A program made the translations under genes and the position numbers. The notes under the pieces are model-generated. The model did not search any database, was not told where the DNA came from, and was given only the letters and a program-made list of their open reading frames with translations. Below are positions 1 to 5,309 of a DNA stretch of 5,309 nt, in pieces (position 1 is the stretch's first letter; each line of letters begins with the position of its first letter). The stretch is taken from NCBI GenBank assembly GCA_030681635.1, contig JAUXRT010000498.1, forward strand, positions 1 to 5,309, in the 5' to 3' direction. This DNA comes from Reyranella sp. GTDB taxonomy: Bacteria; Pseudomonadota; Alphaproteobacteria; Reyranellales; Reyranellaceae.

Positions 1-246
1 GCCTACAAGACCAAAGGCAACGCCCGCGTGACGGCGACCGGCCACACCGATACATCGGGCACGGAAGCCTACAACATGGCGTTGTCACTGCGTCGCGCGA
101 ACACGGTCAAGGACGCTCTGGTGCGTGAAGGCGTGCCGGCCACGGCGATCGCCGTCGTCGGCCGCGGCGAGGCGGGCCTGCTGGTCAAGACCGCGGACGG
201 TGTCCGCGAGCCGCAGAACCGCCGCGTCGAGATCGTCATCCAGTAA
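1..246 (+). CDS. OmpA-family peptidoglycan-binding protein, C-terminal part (5' end outside window)
   Basis: This is the last 81 codons of an OmpA-like C-terminal domain, open at the left edge and ending in TAA at 244-246. The family anchors the outer membrane to peptidoglycan by binding diaminopimelate non-covalently in the periplasm. Seen here: the core motif TGHTDTSG (fragment residues 13-20), then N25, LS (28-29) and RRA (31-33), then GRGE and the closing NRRVEI near the C-terminus. D17 and R32 are 15 residues apart, the spacing of the two ligand-binding residues of E. coli OmpA (D271 and R286), so the binding site looks intact. The missing N-terminus prevents telling a beta-barrel porin from a lipoprotein (Pal-like or YiaD-like). 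The tail reading ADGVREPQNRRVEI is of a style I recall from alphaproteobacterial OmpA-family proteins. A strong terminator follows 21 bases after the stop, so this is the last gene of its transcript. Confidence 0.92.
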   Translation, partial: AYKTKGNARVTATGHTDTSGTEAYNMALSLRRANTVKDALVREGVPATAIAVVGRGEAGLLVKTADGVREPQNRRVEIVIQ

Positions 247-267
247 GACTCGGCCGAACTGAAAGAA

Positions 268-300
268 GCGGGCGGCGCGGTGGCGCCGCCCGCTTTTATT
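268..300. terminator. Intrinsic terminator between convergent genes, probably bidirectional
   Basis: A perfect inverted repeat pairs 268-278 with 283-293 (11 base pairs, almost all G/C) around the 4-base loop 279-282. On the plus strand it is followed by TTTTATT (294-300), a classic rho-independent terminator for the OmpA-family gene. On the minus strand the same hairpin is followed by TTCTTTC (complement of 261-267), a moderately U-rich tail that could end the mnmE transcript. The plus-strand T-run overlaps the mnmE stop codon (298-296), so the hairpin begins 2 bases after mnmE ends. Termination on the plus strand is well supported; bidirectional use is inferred. Confidence 0.9.
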
Positions 301-1678
301 TGCCGATGCAGAAGTCGCGGAAGATGACGTCCAGCAGTTCCTCGACCCGCACCGTGCCGGTGATGCGGCCGATGGCGCGCAGCGCCAGCCGCAGATCCTC
401 GGCGGCCAGTGCCACTTCCGGCGCCAGCAGCGCGCGGCCGAGCGCGGCGTGGGCTTCCGAAAGGGCTTCGCGGTGCCGCGCCCGGGTGAGCGGCGGCGCG
501 GCAGCACCTTCTTCCATCAGGGCGCCGGTCGAGCGCTCCAGGCGGGCCAGCAGTTCCGGCAGGCCGGCGCCGCTCTTGGCCGACAGCGCCACGATATCCG
601 GCGCTGCTTCCGGTGCTGCGAGATCGACCTTGTTCACGACGACGATGTCGCGCGCCTCGTTCCAGTTTTCGGTCGCGGCGATGAGGTCTCGTCGCGCGCC
701 TTGCCAGTCACCCGAGGCATCGAGCACCAGCACGCGAAGATCGGCTCCGGCGGCGCGGGCGCGGGCGCGGCGCACGCCTTCCTGTTCGATGGCATCGCGC
801 GATTCACGCAAGCCTGCCGTATCGGCCAGCACCACCGGCCAGCCGCCGAGATCGAGATGGACCTCGATCACGTCGCGCGTGGTGCCCGCCGTTTCGGAAA
901 CGATCGCCGCGTCGCGTCGCGCCAAAAGATTGAGCAGCGAGGATTTGCCGGCGTTGGGCGGGCCGACGATCGCGATATGCACGCCCTCGCGCAGCCGCTC
1001 ACCGCGGCGGTCGCCAAGATGCGCGCCGATCTCGGTCTGCAACTGCACGACGCCGTCGCGCACGCGGGCGGCGATGCCGGGCGGCAGATCCTCGTCGGGA
1101 AAGTCGATCGCCGCTTCGAGATGGGCGAGCGTGGCGAGACCCAGGGTGCGCCACTCCTCGTAGAGCCGGTGCAGGGCGCCATCCATCTGCTGCAGCGCCA
1201 GGCGCCGTTGCTGCTCGGTTTCGGCGGCGACCAGGTCGGCGATGCCCTCGGCCTCGGTGAGGTCGAGCTTGCCGTGCTCGAAGGCACGCCGCGTGAATTC
1301 GCCGGGCTCGGCCAGCCGGCAGAGACCCAGCCGTCCGATCGCCTCCAGGGCAGCGCCGACGACGGCGCGGCCGCCGTGCAGGTGCAGCTCGGCCATCATC
1401 TCGCCGGTCTCAGTATTGGGTGCCTCGAACCACACCGCCAGGCCGCGGTCGATCGCCTCGCCGCTCAGCGGATCGTAGAGCGTGCGCACGACCATGCGGC
1501 GCGGCTCCGGCAACGCGGGATCGCGCGCCGAATGGCCGCGCTCGAAGGCGCGCGGCTCGGTGAGGAAGACCAGCACGTCGGGCGCCCGGGGCCCGCTCAG
1601 GCGAATGACCGAGAGGGCGCCGGGGTGCGCCCGGGAGGGCACAGGCGTGCCCAGCGCATAGATGGTGGTGCCGTCCAT
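296..1678 (-). CDS. mnmE: tRNA uridine-5-carboxymethylaminomethyl(34) synthesis GTPase MnmE
   Basis: MnmE (TrmE) is a cytoplasmic G protein that, with MnmG, installs the carboxymethylaminomethyl group on wobble U34 of certain tRNAs, using a folate-derived one-carbon unit, FAD and GTP. The protein is 460 residues (E. coli about 454) and appears complete. An N-terminal folate-binding domain (about 1-120) includes LHLHGG (98-103). A helical domain follows, with AEPGEFTRRAF (123-133). The G domain (about 232-385) has G1 GPPNAGKS (239-246), G2 TAGTTRD (263-269), G3 DTAG (286-289), G4 NKVD (349-352) and G5 SAK (366-368). N242 matches the potassium-coordinating Asn and E298 the catalytic Glu282 of E. 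coli. The C-terminus ends FCIGK with the essential Cys at 457. The ATG directly follows the TAG of the upstream gene, with a weak GGA five bases before it inside that gene, so translation is probably coupled. One oddity is the altered N-terminal loop (residues 11-20). The partner mnmG is not in the window. Confidence 0.98.
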   Translation of the reverse strand: MDGTTIYALGTPVPSRAHPGALSVIRLSGPRAPDVLVFLTEPRAFERGHSARDPALPEPRRMVVRTLYDPLSGEAIDRGLAVWFEAPNTETGEMMAELHLHGGRAVVGAALEAIGRLGLCRLAEPGEFTRRAFEHGKLDLTEAEGIADLVAAETEQQRRLALQQMDGALHRLYEEWRTLGLATLAHLEAAIDFPDEDLPPGIAARVRDGVVQLQTEIGAHLGDRRGERLREGVHIAIVGPPNAGKSSLLNLLARRDAAIVSETAGTTRDVIEVHLDLGGWPVVLADTAGLRESRDAIEQEGVRRARARAAGADLRVLVLDASGDWQGARRDLIAATENWNEARDIVVVNKVDLAAPEAAPDIVALSAKSGAGLPELLARLERSTGALMEEGAAAPPLTRARHREALSEAHAALGRALLAPEVALAAEDLRLALRAIGRITGTVRVEELLDVIFRDFCIGK

Positions 1679-2017
1679 CTAGGTCCGCTTTTGCGCCGGT
1701 GGGCGGGCCGGTGTCGGCGCCGGACCCGGCGGCGGGCGGGCCATCACCTTGTCGGCGAGCTTTTCATAGAGATGCTCGGGGATCAGCCGCCGCTCGACCA
1801 GCTCGGTCTTGGCCCGGAACGGCCGTGCCCGGATGATGGCGTCGGCCCGGACCTCGCCGATGCCGTCGAGCGTCATCAGATCGTCGCGGCTGGCGTTGTT
1901 GAGGTCGATCAGGTTGGCGGCCGGCGGCGGGGCGGCGGGTGCCGCGCGCGTCTGCGCCATCGACGGCTGCGCCAACGCCAGCACCGCCAACACGATCAGG
2001 GAGATGATCCGAACCAT
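1679..2017 (-). CDS. Exported ComEA-like helix-hairpin-helix protein
   Basis: A small protein of 112 residues if started at the ATG at 2017. Residues 1-21 look like a Sec signal peptide: a basic residue (R3), a hydrophobic core (I4-A16) and a plausible signal peptidase I site after S19-M20-A21. An Ala/Pro-rich linker (23-34) leads to a helix-hairpin-helix domain (about 35-93) with LNNAS (39-43) and LDGIGEVRADAII (50-62), where G52-I53-G54 is the hairpin. The second half, ELVERRLIPEHLYEKL (72-87), lacks the second GIG of classical ComEA and resembles small alphaproteobacterial single-motif proteins. The tail (94-112) is Pro-rich and basic. The family binds DNA non-specifically; ComEA itself takes up DNA in the periplasm, but no other competence genes are here, so the role is unknown. 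The gene starts 7 bases after the upstream stop and its TAG abuts the mnmE ATG. An alternative GTG start at 2053, with GGAG seven bases upstream (2061-2064), would add 12 residues. Confidence 0.82.
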   Translation of the reverse strand: MVRIISLIVLAVLALAQPSMAQTRAAPAAPPPAANLIDLNNASRDDLMTLDGIGEVRADAIIRARPFRAKTELVERRLIPEHLYEKLADKVMARPPPGPAPTPARPPAQKRT

Positions 2018-2024
2018 CGGGCGA

Positions 2025-2918
2025 TTATCGCACGATCTCGTCCCAGGTGGCACAGGCCCGCTCCGTGAACGGCACCTTCCAGCGATGGCAGTTGGACCGG
2101 TCGATCAGCTCGGCCGGCACCATGATCTCCGGGGGCACCGGCTTGCCGTCGAGGTGGCGCAGCATGGCGCGGGTCGCGATGGCGGCAATGTTGAAGGCGC
2201 TGAAATCGACGCTGGCCAGCATGCGGCCCTGCTCGATGTGGTCGATCGCGGCGGGCAGGCCGTTCACGCCCACCACCTCCGCCGTCCGCCCGGCCTCGGC
2301 CAGCGCCTCCAGCGCCCCGAAGGCCATGACATCGTTGGCGGTCCAGACGCCGTCGATCCGCGGGTGCGCGGCGAGCAGCTCGGCCATCGCCACGCGCGCC
2401 GGCACCGCCTGGAGATAGCCCACGCGCGACCCCAGCAAGGTGACGCCGGGATTTTCGCCCAGGGCGCGCCGCAGGCCCACGGTCCGGTCGCGGGCGGTGC
2501 GCGCCGACGGCGTGCCGTCGAGGGCGACGATGCGGCCTATCCCGGCCAAGCCCAGGATCAGCGCCGTGGCCGCCTTGTAGCCCACCGCAACATCGTCCGA
2601 GCCGACGAAGGTCAGGGTCTTGCCAGGCATGCGGTTGATGAAGACCGCGACCGGGATGCCCGATGCGGCGAACCGCGCGAGGTCGTCCGCCATTGCCACA
2701 TCGTCGGTCGGATTGAAAAGCACACCATCGGGCGGCGAGGCCAGGGCCTCGCTTACCAGGGCCTTCTGCTGGCCGACATGGTCGGGCGTCTGCGGCACGT
2801 AGTGGATCGTCCGCGCGCCGGCCTCGGCCGCCAGCCGGTCGGCCACCAGCCGGGCCGCGTCATAGGCCGGATTGACCCGGTTCTTGGTGAAGACGGCGAG
2901 CGTGAGAGGGCGCGGCAT
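2025..2918 (-). CDS. Type 1 periplasmic-binding-fold (ribose-binding-like) protein lacking a visible signal peptide
   Basis: A 297-residue protein from the ATG at 2918 with the two-lobed fold of ribose/galactose-binding proteins and LacI-type ligand domains (Peripla_BP_4-like). Landmarks in family order are TLAVFTKNRVNPAYD (6-20), PDGVLFNPTDD (63-73), GIPVAVFINR (87-96), VGSDDVAVGYKAA (105-117), LDGTPSARTARDRTVGLRRA (133-152), WTANDVMAFGALEAL (192-206), VVGVNG (215-220) and IEQGRMLASV (228-237). Such proteins usually deliver sugars to an ABC transporter. Here the chain enters the first beta strand almost at once, with neither signal peptide nor helix-turn-helix domain, so it may be cytoplasmic, misannotated at its start, or exported unconventionally. 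No permease or ATPase gene is adjacent. Its stop (2027-2025) lies 7 bases before the next gene. Upstream starts in the same frame (2978, 2972) would overlap glnD and add no convincing signal sequence. GGAA five bases before 2918 supports the chosen start. The ligand is unknown. Confidence 0.85.
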   Translation of the reverse strand: MPRPLTLAVFTKNRVNPAYDAARLVADRLAAEAGARTIHYVPQTPDHVGQQKALVSEALASPPDGVLFNPTDDVAMADDLARFAASGIPVAVFINRMPGKTLTFVGSDDVAVGYKAATALILGLAGIGRIVALDGTPSARTARDRTVGLRRALGENPGVTLLGSRVGYLQAVPARVAMAELLAAHPRIDGVWTANDVMAFGALEALAEAGRTAEVVGVNGLPAAIDHIEQGRMLASVDFSAFNIAAIATRAMLRHLDGKPVPPEIMVPAELIDRSNCHRWKVPFTERACATWDEIVR

Positions 2919-2970
2919 GGACGTTCCGGGAGTCGTGGAAACCACCGCCAGCCTGTAGTATCGGGCGCCC
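2919..2970. promoter_or_regulatory. Divergent intergenic region between the binding-fold operon and glnD; probable promoters
   Basis: Only 52 bases separate the two divergent starts, so at least part of the promoters for both units should lie here or just inside the neighbouring coding sequences. On the plus strand TGTAGTAT (2954-2961) resembles an extended -10 box (TG then TAGTAT). It sits nine bases before the glnD ATG, which would give an almost leaderless glnD mRNA. I see no good -35 at standard spacing. The reverse strand over the same bases reads GATACT (2962-2957), a 4/6 match to a -10 box. The 8-base palindrome GGGCGCCC (2963-2970) directly abuts the glnD ATG. No Shine-Dalgarno precedes glnD. 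The divergent arrangement is seen; the promoter elements are inference. Confidence 0.35.
2924..2928 (-). promoter_or_regulatory. Weak ribosome binding site for the binding-fold gene
   Basis: On the minus strand CGGAA ends five bases before the ATG at 2918. It is only a partial Shine-Dalgarno match, but it is the best one near any candidate start of this gene and helps choose 2918 over the upstream in-frame starts at 2972 and 2978. Confidence 0.4.
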
Positions 2971-5309
2971 ATGGCCAAGCCCTATGACCAGATCCCCGAC
3001 CGCCGAAAAATCGTGCGCCGCCGCGCGCTCGAAGAGGCGTTGGCGGCCCTGGTCGAAGACCTGCCCTCGGGTGGCGAGCCGTCGCGGCCGCCGGTGCTGG
3101 CGCTGCTGCGGGACGCGCTCGCCAAGGGCCGCGCCGAGATCCGCCGCCGCTTCGAGGAGCCCGGCCCGCTGCGCAACGACGGGCCGGCCGTGCTGACGGC
3201 CACCTCCTACCTGATGGACCAGATCGTCCGCGTCCTGTTCGACTTCGCCGACCGCTACGCCTATCCCGCAGCCAACCCCAGCGCCGCCGAGCGGCTGGGC
3301 ATGGTGGCGACCGGCGGCTACGGCCGCGGCGAGCTGGCGCCGCTCAGCGACCTCGATCTCCTGTTCCTGCGTCCCTACAAGCAGACTCCGCGCGGCGAGC
3401 AGATCGTCGAGTTCATGCTCTATCTGCTGTGGGACCTCGGCCTCAAGGTCGGCCATGCCACGCGCACGGTGGCCGAGAGCCTGCGCTACGCCGAGAACGA
3501 CCACACTATTCGAACGGCCCTGCTCGAGATGCGCTACCTGTGGGGCGACCGCGATCTCTACGACGAGCTGCACAAGGGCTTTGCGCAGAAATTCTACACC
3601 AGCGACGGCCGCGACTTCGTCGAGGCCAAGCTTGCCGAGCGCGACCAGCGTCATCAGCGCATGGGCGACTCGCGCTACGTCGTCGAGCCCAACGTCAAGG
3701 AAGGCAAGGGTGGGTTGCGCGACCTGCACCTGCTGTTCTGGATCGCCAAGTATCTCTATCGGGTCAGCGAGCCCGGCGATCTCGTGGCCAAGGGCGTGCT
3801 CACCAAGGAAGAGGCGCGCCTGTTCGAGCGCGCCGAGCGCTTCCTCACCACGGTGCGCTGCCACATCCACTACCTGACAGGCCGCGTCGACGACCGCCTG
3901 TCGTTCGACCTGCAGCGCGAGATCGCCGAGCGGCTGGGCTACCAGGACCGGCCGGGCAGTCGCGGCGTCGAACGCTTCACCAAGCACTACTATCTCCACG
4001 CCAAGACCGTGGGCGACCTCACGCGCATCTTCGTGGCCGCGCTCGAGGACAGCCACAAGCGCAAGCCCAAGCTCGCAGCGCTTTGGCAGACGCTGCGGCC
4101 GCGCCAGCTCGACGGTTTCAAGCTCGACGGCGAGCGGCTGGCGGTGGCGTCGCCCGATGCATTCACCAAGGATCCGGTGGCGATCCTGCGGCTGTTCCAC
4201 GTCGCCCAGGAGAACGGCCTCGACATCCATCCGGCGACGCTCCGGCTCATCACCCAGAACATCCGGCTGGTCGACAAGCTCAGGGCCGATCCCGAGGCCA
4301 ATCGCCTGTTCATGGAGATGATGACGTCGCCGCACGACCCGGAGACGACGCTGCGCCGTCTCAACGAGGCCGGCGTGTTCGGCCGGTTCATTCCCGACTT
4401 CGGCCGCGTCGTCGCCCAGACGCAGCACGACATGTATCACACGTATACTGTCGATGAGCACACGATCCGCGCCATCGGCATCCTGGCCAGCATCGAGAAC
4501 GGCACACTCAAGGAAGACCATCCGCTGTCGGCCGAGGTGGTGCACAAGGTGCTGTCGCGGCCGGCGCTTTATCTCGCCGTGTTGCTGCACGACATCGCCA
4601 AGGGCCGCGGTGGCGATCATTCGGTGCTGGGCGCCGATGTGGCGATGCAGGTCGGCCCACGGCTTGGCCTCAGCGCCGCCGAGACCGAGACCGTGGCCTG
4701 GCTGGTGCGCCATCACCTCGCCATGTCGGGCACCGCCTTTCAGCGCGACCTGATGGACCCCAAGACCATCGAGAATTTCGCCGCGCTCGTCCAATCGCCG
4801 GAGCGGCTCAGGCTGCTGCTGGTGCTGACGGTGTGCGACATCCGCGCCGTCGGTCCCAATGTCTGGAACGGCTGGAAAGCGGCGCTGCTGCGCCAGCTCT
4901 ACAATGCCGCCGAGCAGGTCCTGTCAGGCGGCACGCTGGCCGGCGGTCGCGCCGATCGCATCCGCCAGATCCAGGCCGAGGTTGCTGCGCGCCTGGCGAG
5001 CTGGACCGACCAGGAGAAGGACGAGCATTTCGCGCGCGGCTATGCGCCCTACTGGCTGTCGTTCGATCCCGACACCCTGGCGCGCCAGGCCGAGCTGGTG
5101 CGCGGCGCCGAACGCGGCCGCCAGCCGATGGCGATAGAGCACCGCGTAGACACCGCGCGATCCGTCTCCGAAGTGACGATATACCCGCTGGACACCCATG
5201 GCTTGTTCGCCCGCCTCGCCGGCGCCATGGCGGTCAGCGGCGCCAACATCGTCGACGCCAAGATCTTTACGCTCGCCAACGGCATGGCGCTCGACACCTT
5301 CTGGATCCA
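2971..5309 (+). CDS. glnD: Bifunctional [protein-PII] uridylyltransferase / uridylyl-removing enzyme GlnD (3' end outside window)
   Basis: GlnD senses glutamine in the cytoplasm. When glutamine is low it uridylylates PII proteins (GlnB/GlnK); when it is high it removes UMP, thereby steering glutamine synthetase, ammonium uptake and Ntr transcription. The frame is open for 779 codons with no stop before the edge; E. coli GlnD is about 890 residues, so roughly 100-170 are missing. The nucleotidyltransferase domain has GGYGRGELAPLSDLD (115-129), with metal-binding D127 and D129 (D129 matches E. coli D107). The linker motif EPNVKEGKGGLRDLH (239-253) follows. The HD hydrolase domain has YHTYTVDEHT (489-498), HD at 540-541 within LLHDIAKGRGGDHS (538-551), and RHH (580-582), so both activities look intact. 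The first ACT domain, which senses glutamine, starts near 734 and is cut at the edge; the second is absent from the window. ATG 2971 is the only plausible start, since an in-frame TAG lies at 2956-2958. No Shine-Dalgarno is evident. Confidence 0.97.
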   Translation, partial: MAKPYDQIPDRRKIVRRRALEEALAALVEDLPSGGEPSRPPVLALLRDALAKGRAEIRRRFEEPGPLRNDGPAVLTATSYLMDQIVRVLFDFADRYAYPAANPSAAERLGMVATGGYGRGELAPLSDLDLLFLRPYKQTPRGEQIVEFMLYLLWDLGLKVGHATRTVAESLRYAENDHTIRTALLEMRYLWGDRDLYDELHKGFAQKFYTSDGRDFVEAKLAERDQRHQRMGDSRYVVEPNVKEGKGGLRDLHLLFWIAKYLYRVSEPGDLVAKGVLTKEEARLFERAERFLTTVRCHIHYLTGRVDDRLSFDLQREIAERLGYQDRPGSRGVERFTKHYYLHAKTVGDLTRIFVAALEDSHKRKPKLAALWQTLRPRQLDGFKLDGERLAVASPDAFTKDPVAILRLFHVAQENGLDIHPATLRLITQNIRLVDKLRADPEANRLFMEMMTSPHDPETTLRRLNEAGVFGRFIPDFGRVVAQTQHDMYHTYTVDEHTIRAIGILASIENGTLKEDHPLSAEVVHKVLSRPALYLAVLLHDIAKGRGGDHSVLGADVAMQVGPRLGLSAAETETVAWLVRHHLAMSGTAFQRDLMDPKTIENFAALVQSPERLRLLLVLTVCDIRAVGPNVWNGWKAALLRQLYNAAEQVLSGGTLAGGRADRIRQIQAEVAARLASWTDQEKDEHFARGYAPYWLSFDPDTLARQAELVRGAERGRQPMAIEHRVDTARSVSEVTIYPLDTHGLFARLAGAMAVSGANIVDAKIFTLANGMALDTFWI

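Noticed and set aside
1679..2017. A natural-competence (DNA uptake) locus suggested by the ComEA-like domain.
   Set aside because: No ComEC, ComF, pilus or DprA gene lies in the window, and small exported helix-hairpin-helix proteins of this type occur outside competence loci.
449..2068. A long plus-strand open frame (about 540 codons) running opposite mnmE and the helix-hairpin-helix gene.
   Set aside because: It crosses two real genes, is rich in Arg, Gly, Ala, His and Gln, and shows no family motif. It is a GC-driven shadow frame.
2025..2918. The possibility that the binding-fold protein is a LacI-family repressor acting on the divergent glnD promoter.
   Set aside because: There is no helix-turn-helix segment before the ligand-binding domain and no room for one without running through glnD. 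Direct DNA binding is unsupported.
2963..2970. The GGGCGCCC palindrome just before the glnD ATG as an operator site.
   Set aside because: An 8-base G/C palindrome is common by chance in DNA of this composition, and no second copy or matching regulator is visible.
1809..2987. A plus-strand open frame (about 390 codons) opposite the binding-fold gene that runs into the start of glnD.
   Set aside because: Its translation is Arg/Gly/His-rich with no domain, while the opposite strand encodes a clear periplasmic-binding fold. It also overlaps the glnD start out of frame.
2860..4794. A very long open frame (about 640 codons) on the minus strand opposite glnD.
   Set aside because: It is antisense to the strongly conserved GlnD domains. 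Its translation is low-complexity and rich in Gly, Ala, Val, His and Gln, as expected from G/C-biased codons of the real gene read in reverse, with no recognisable domain.

Overview
The window reads as GC-rich chromosomal DNA from a proteobacterium, most likely an alphaproteobacterium. The grounds are strong G/C at third codon positions, GlnD and MnmE of proteobacterial type, an OmpA-family C-terminus of a style common in alphaproteobacteria, and a small exported helix-hairpin-helix protein of a kind I recall from that class. The genus cannot be fixed from the sequence alone. There are no RNA genes, insertion sequences, CRISPR arrays or phage genes. Coding density is very high and no non-coding stretch exceeds about 52 bases.

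Layout from left to right. Bases 1-246 (+) are the last 81 codons of an OmpA-family peptidoglycan-binding outer-membrane protein. Bases 268-300 form a strong intrinsic terminator whose T-run covers the stop codon of the convergent mnmE, so it probably serves both strands. A compact three-gene unit follows on the minus strand. In transcription order it holds a type 1 periplasmic-binding-fold (sugar-binding-like) protein (2918 to 2025), a secreted ComEA-like helix-hairpin-helix protein (2017 to 1679) and the tRNA-modifying GTPase MnmE (1678 to 296). The gaps are 7 and 0 nucleotides, so the three are almost certainly co-transcribed. A 52-base divergent intergenic region (2919-2970) separates this unit from glnD (+, 2971 to the window edge). 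glnD encodes the bifunctional PII uridylyltransferase/uridylyl-removing enzyme and is cut off inside its first ACT domain.

Functionally these are mostly housekeeping genes: cell-envelope anchoring (OmpA-like), tRNA wobble-uridine modification (MnmE) and nitrogen-status signalling (GlnD). The less ordinary part is the binding-fold protein. It has neither a visible signal peptide nor a DNA-binding domain, carries Asn where ribose-binding protein has two ligand-contacting Asp residues, and heads an operon with a tRNA-modification gene rather than an ABC transporter. I see no convincing novel defence, mobile or RNA-based system here.
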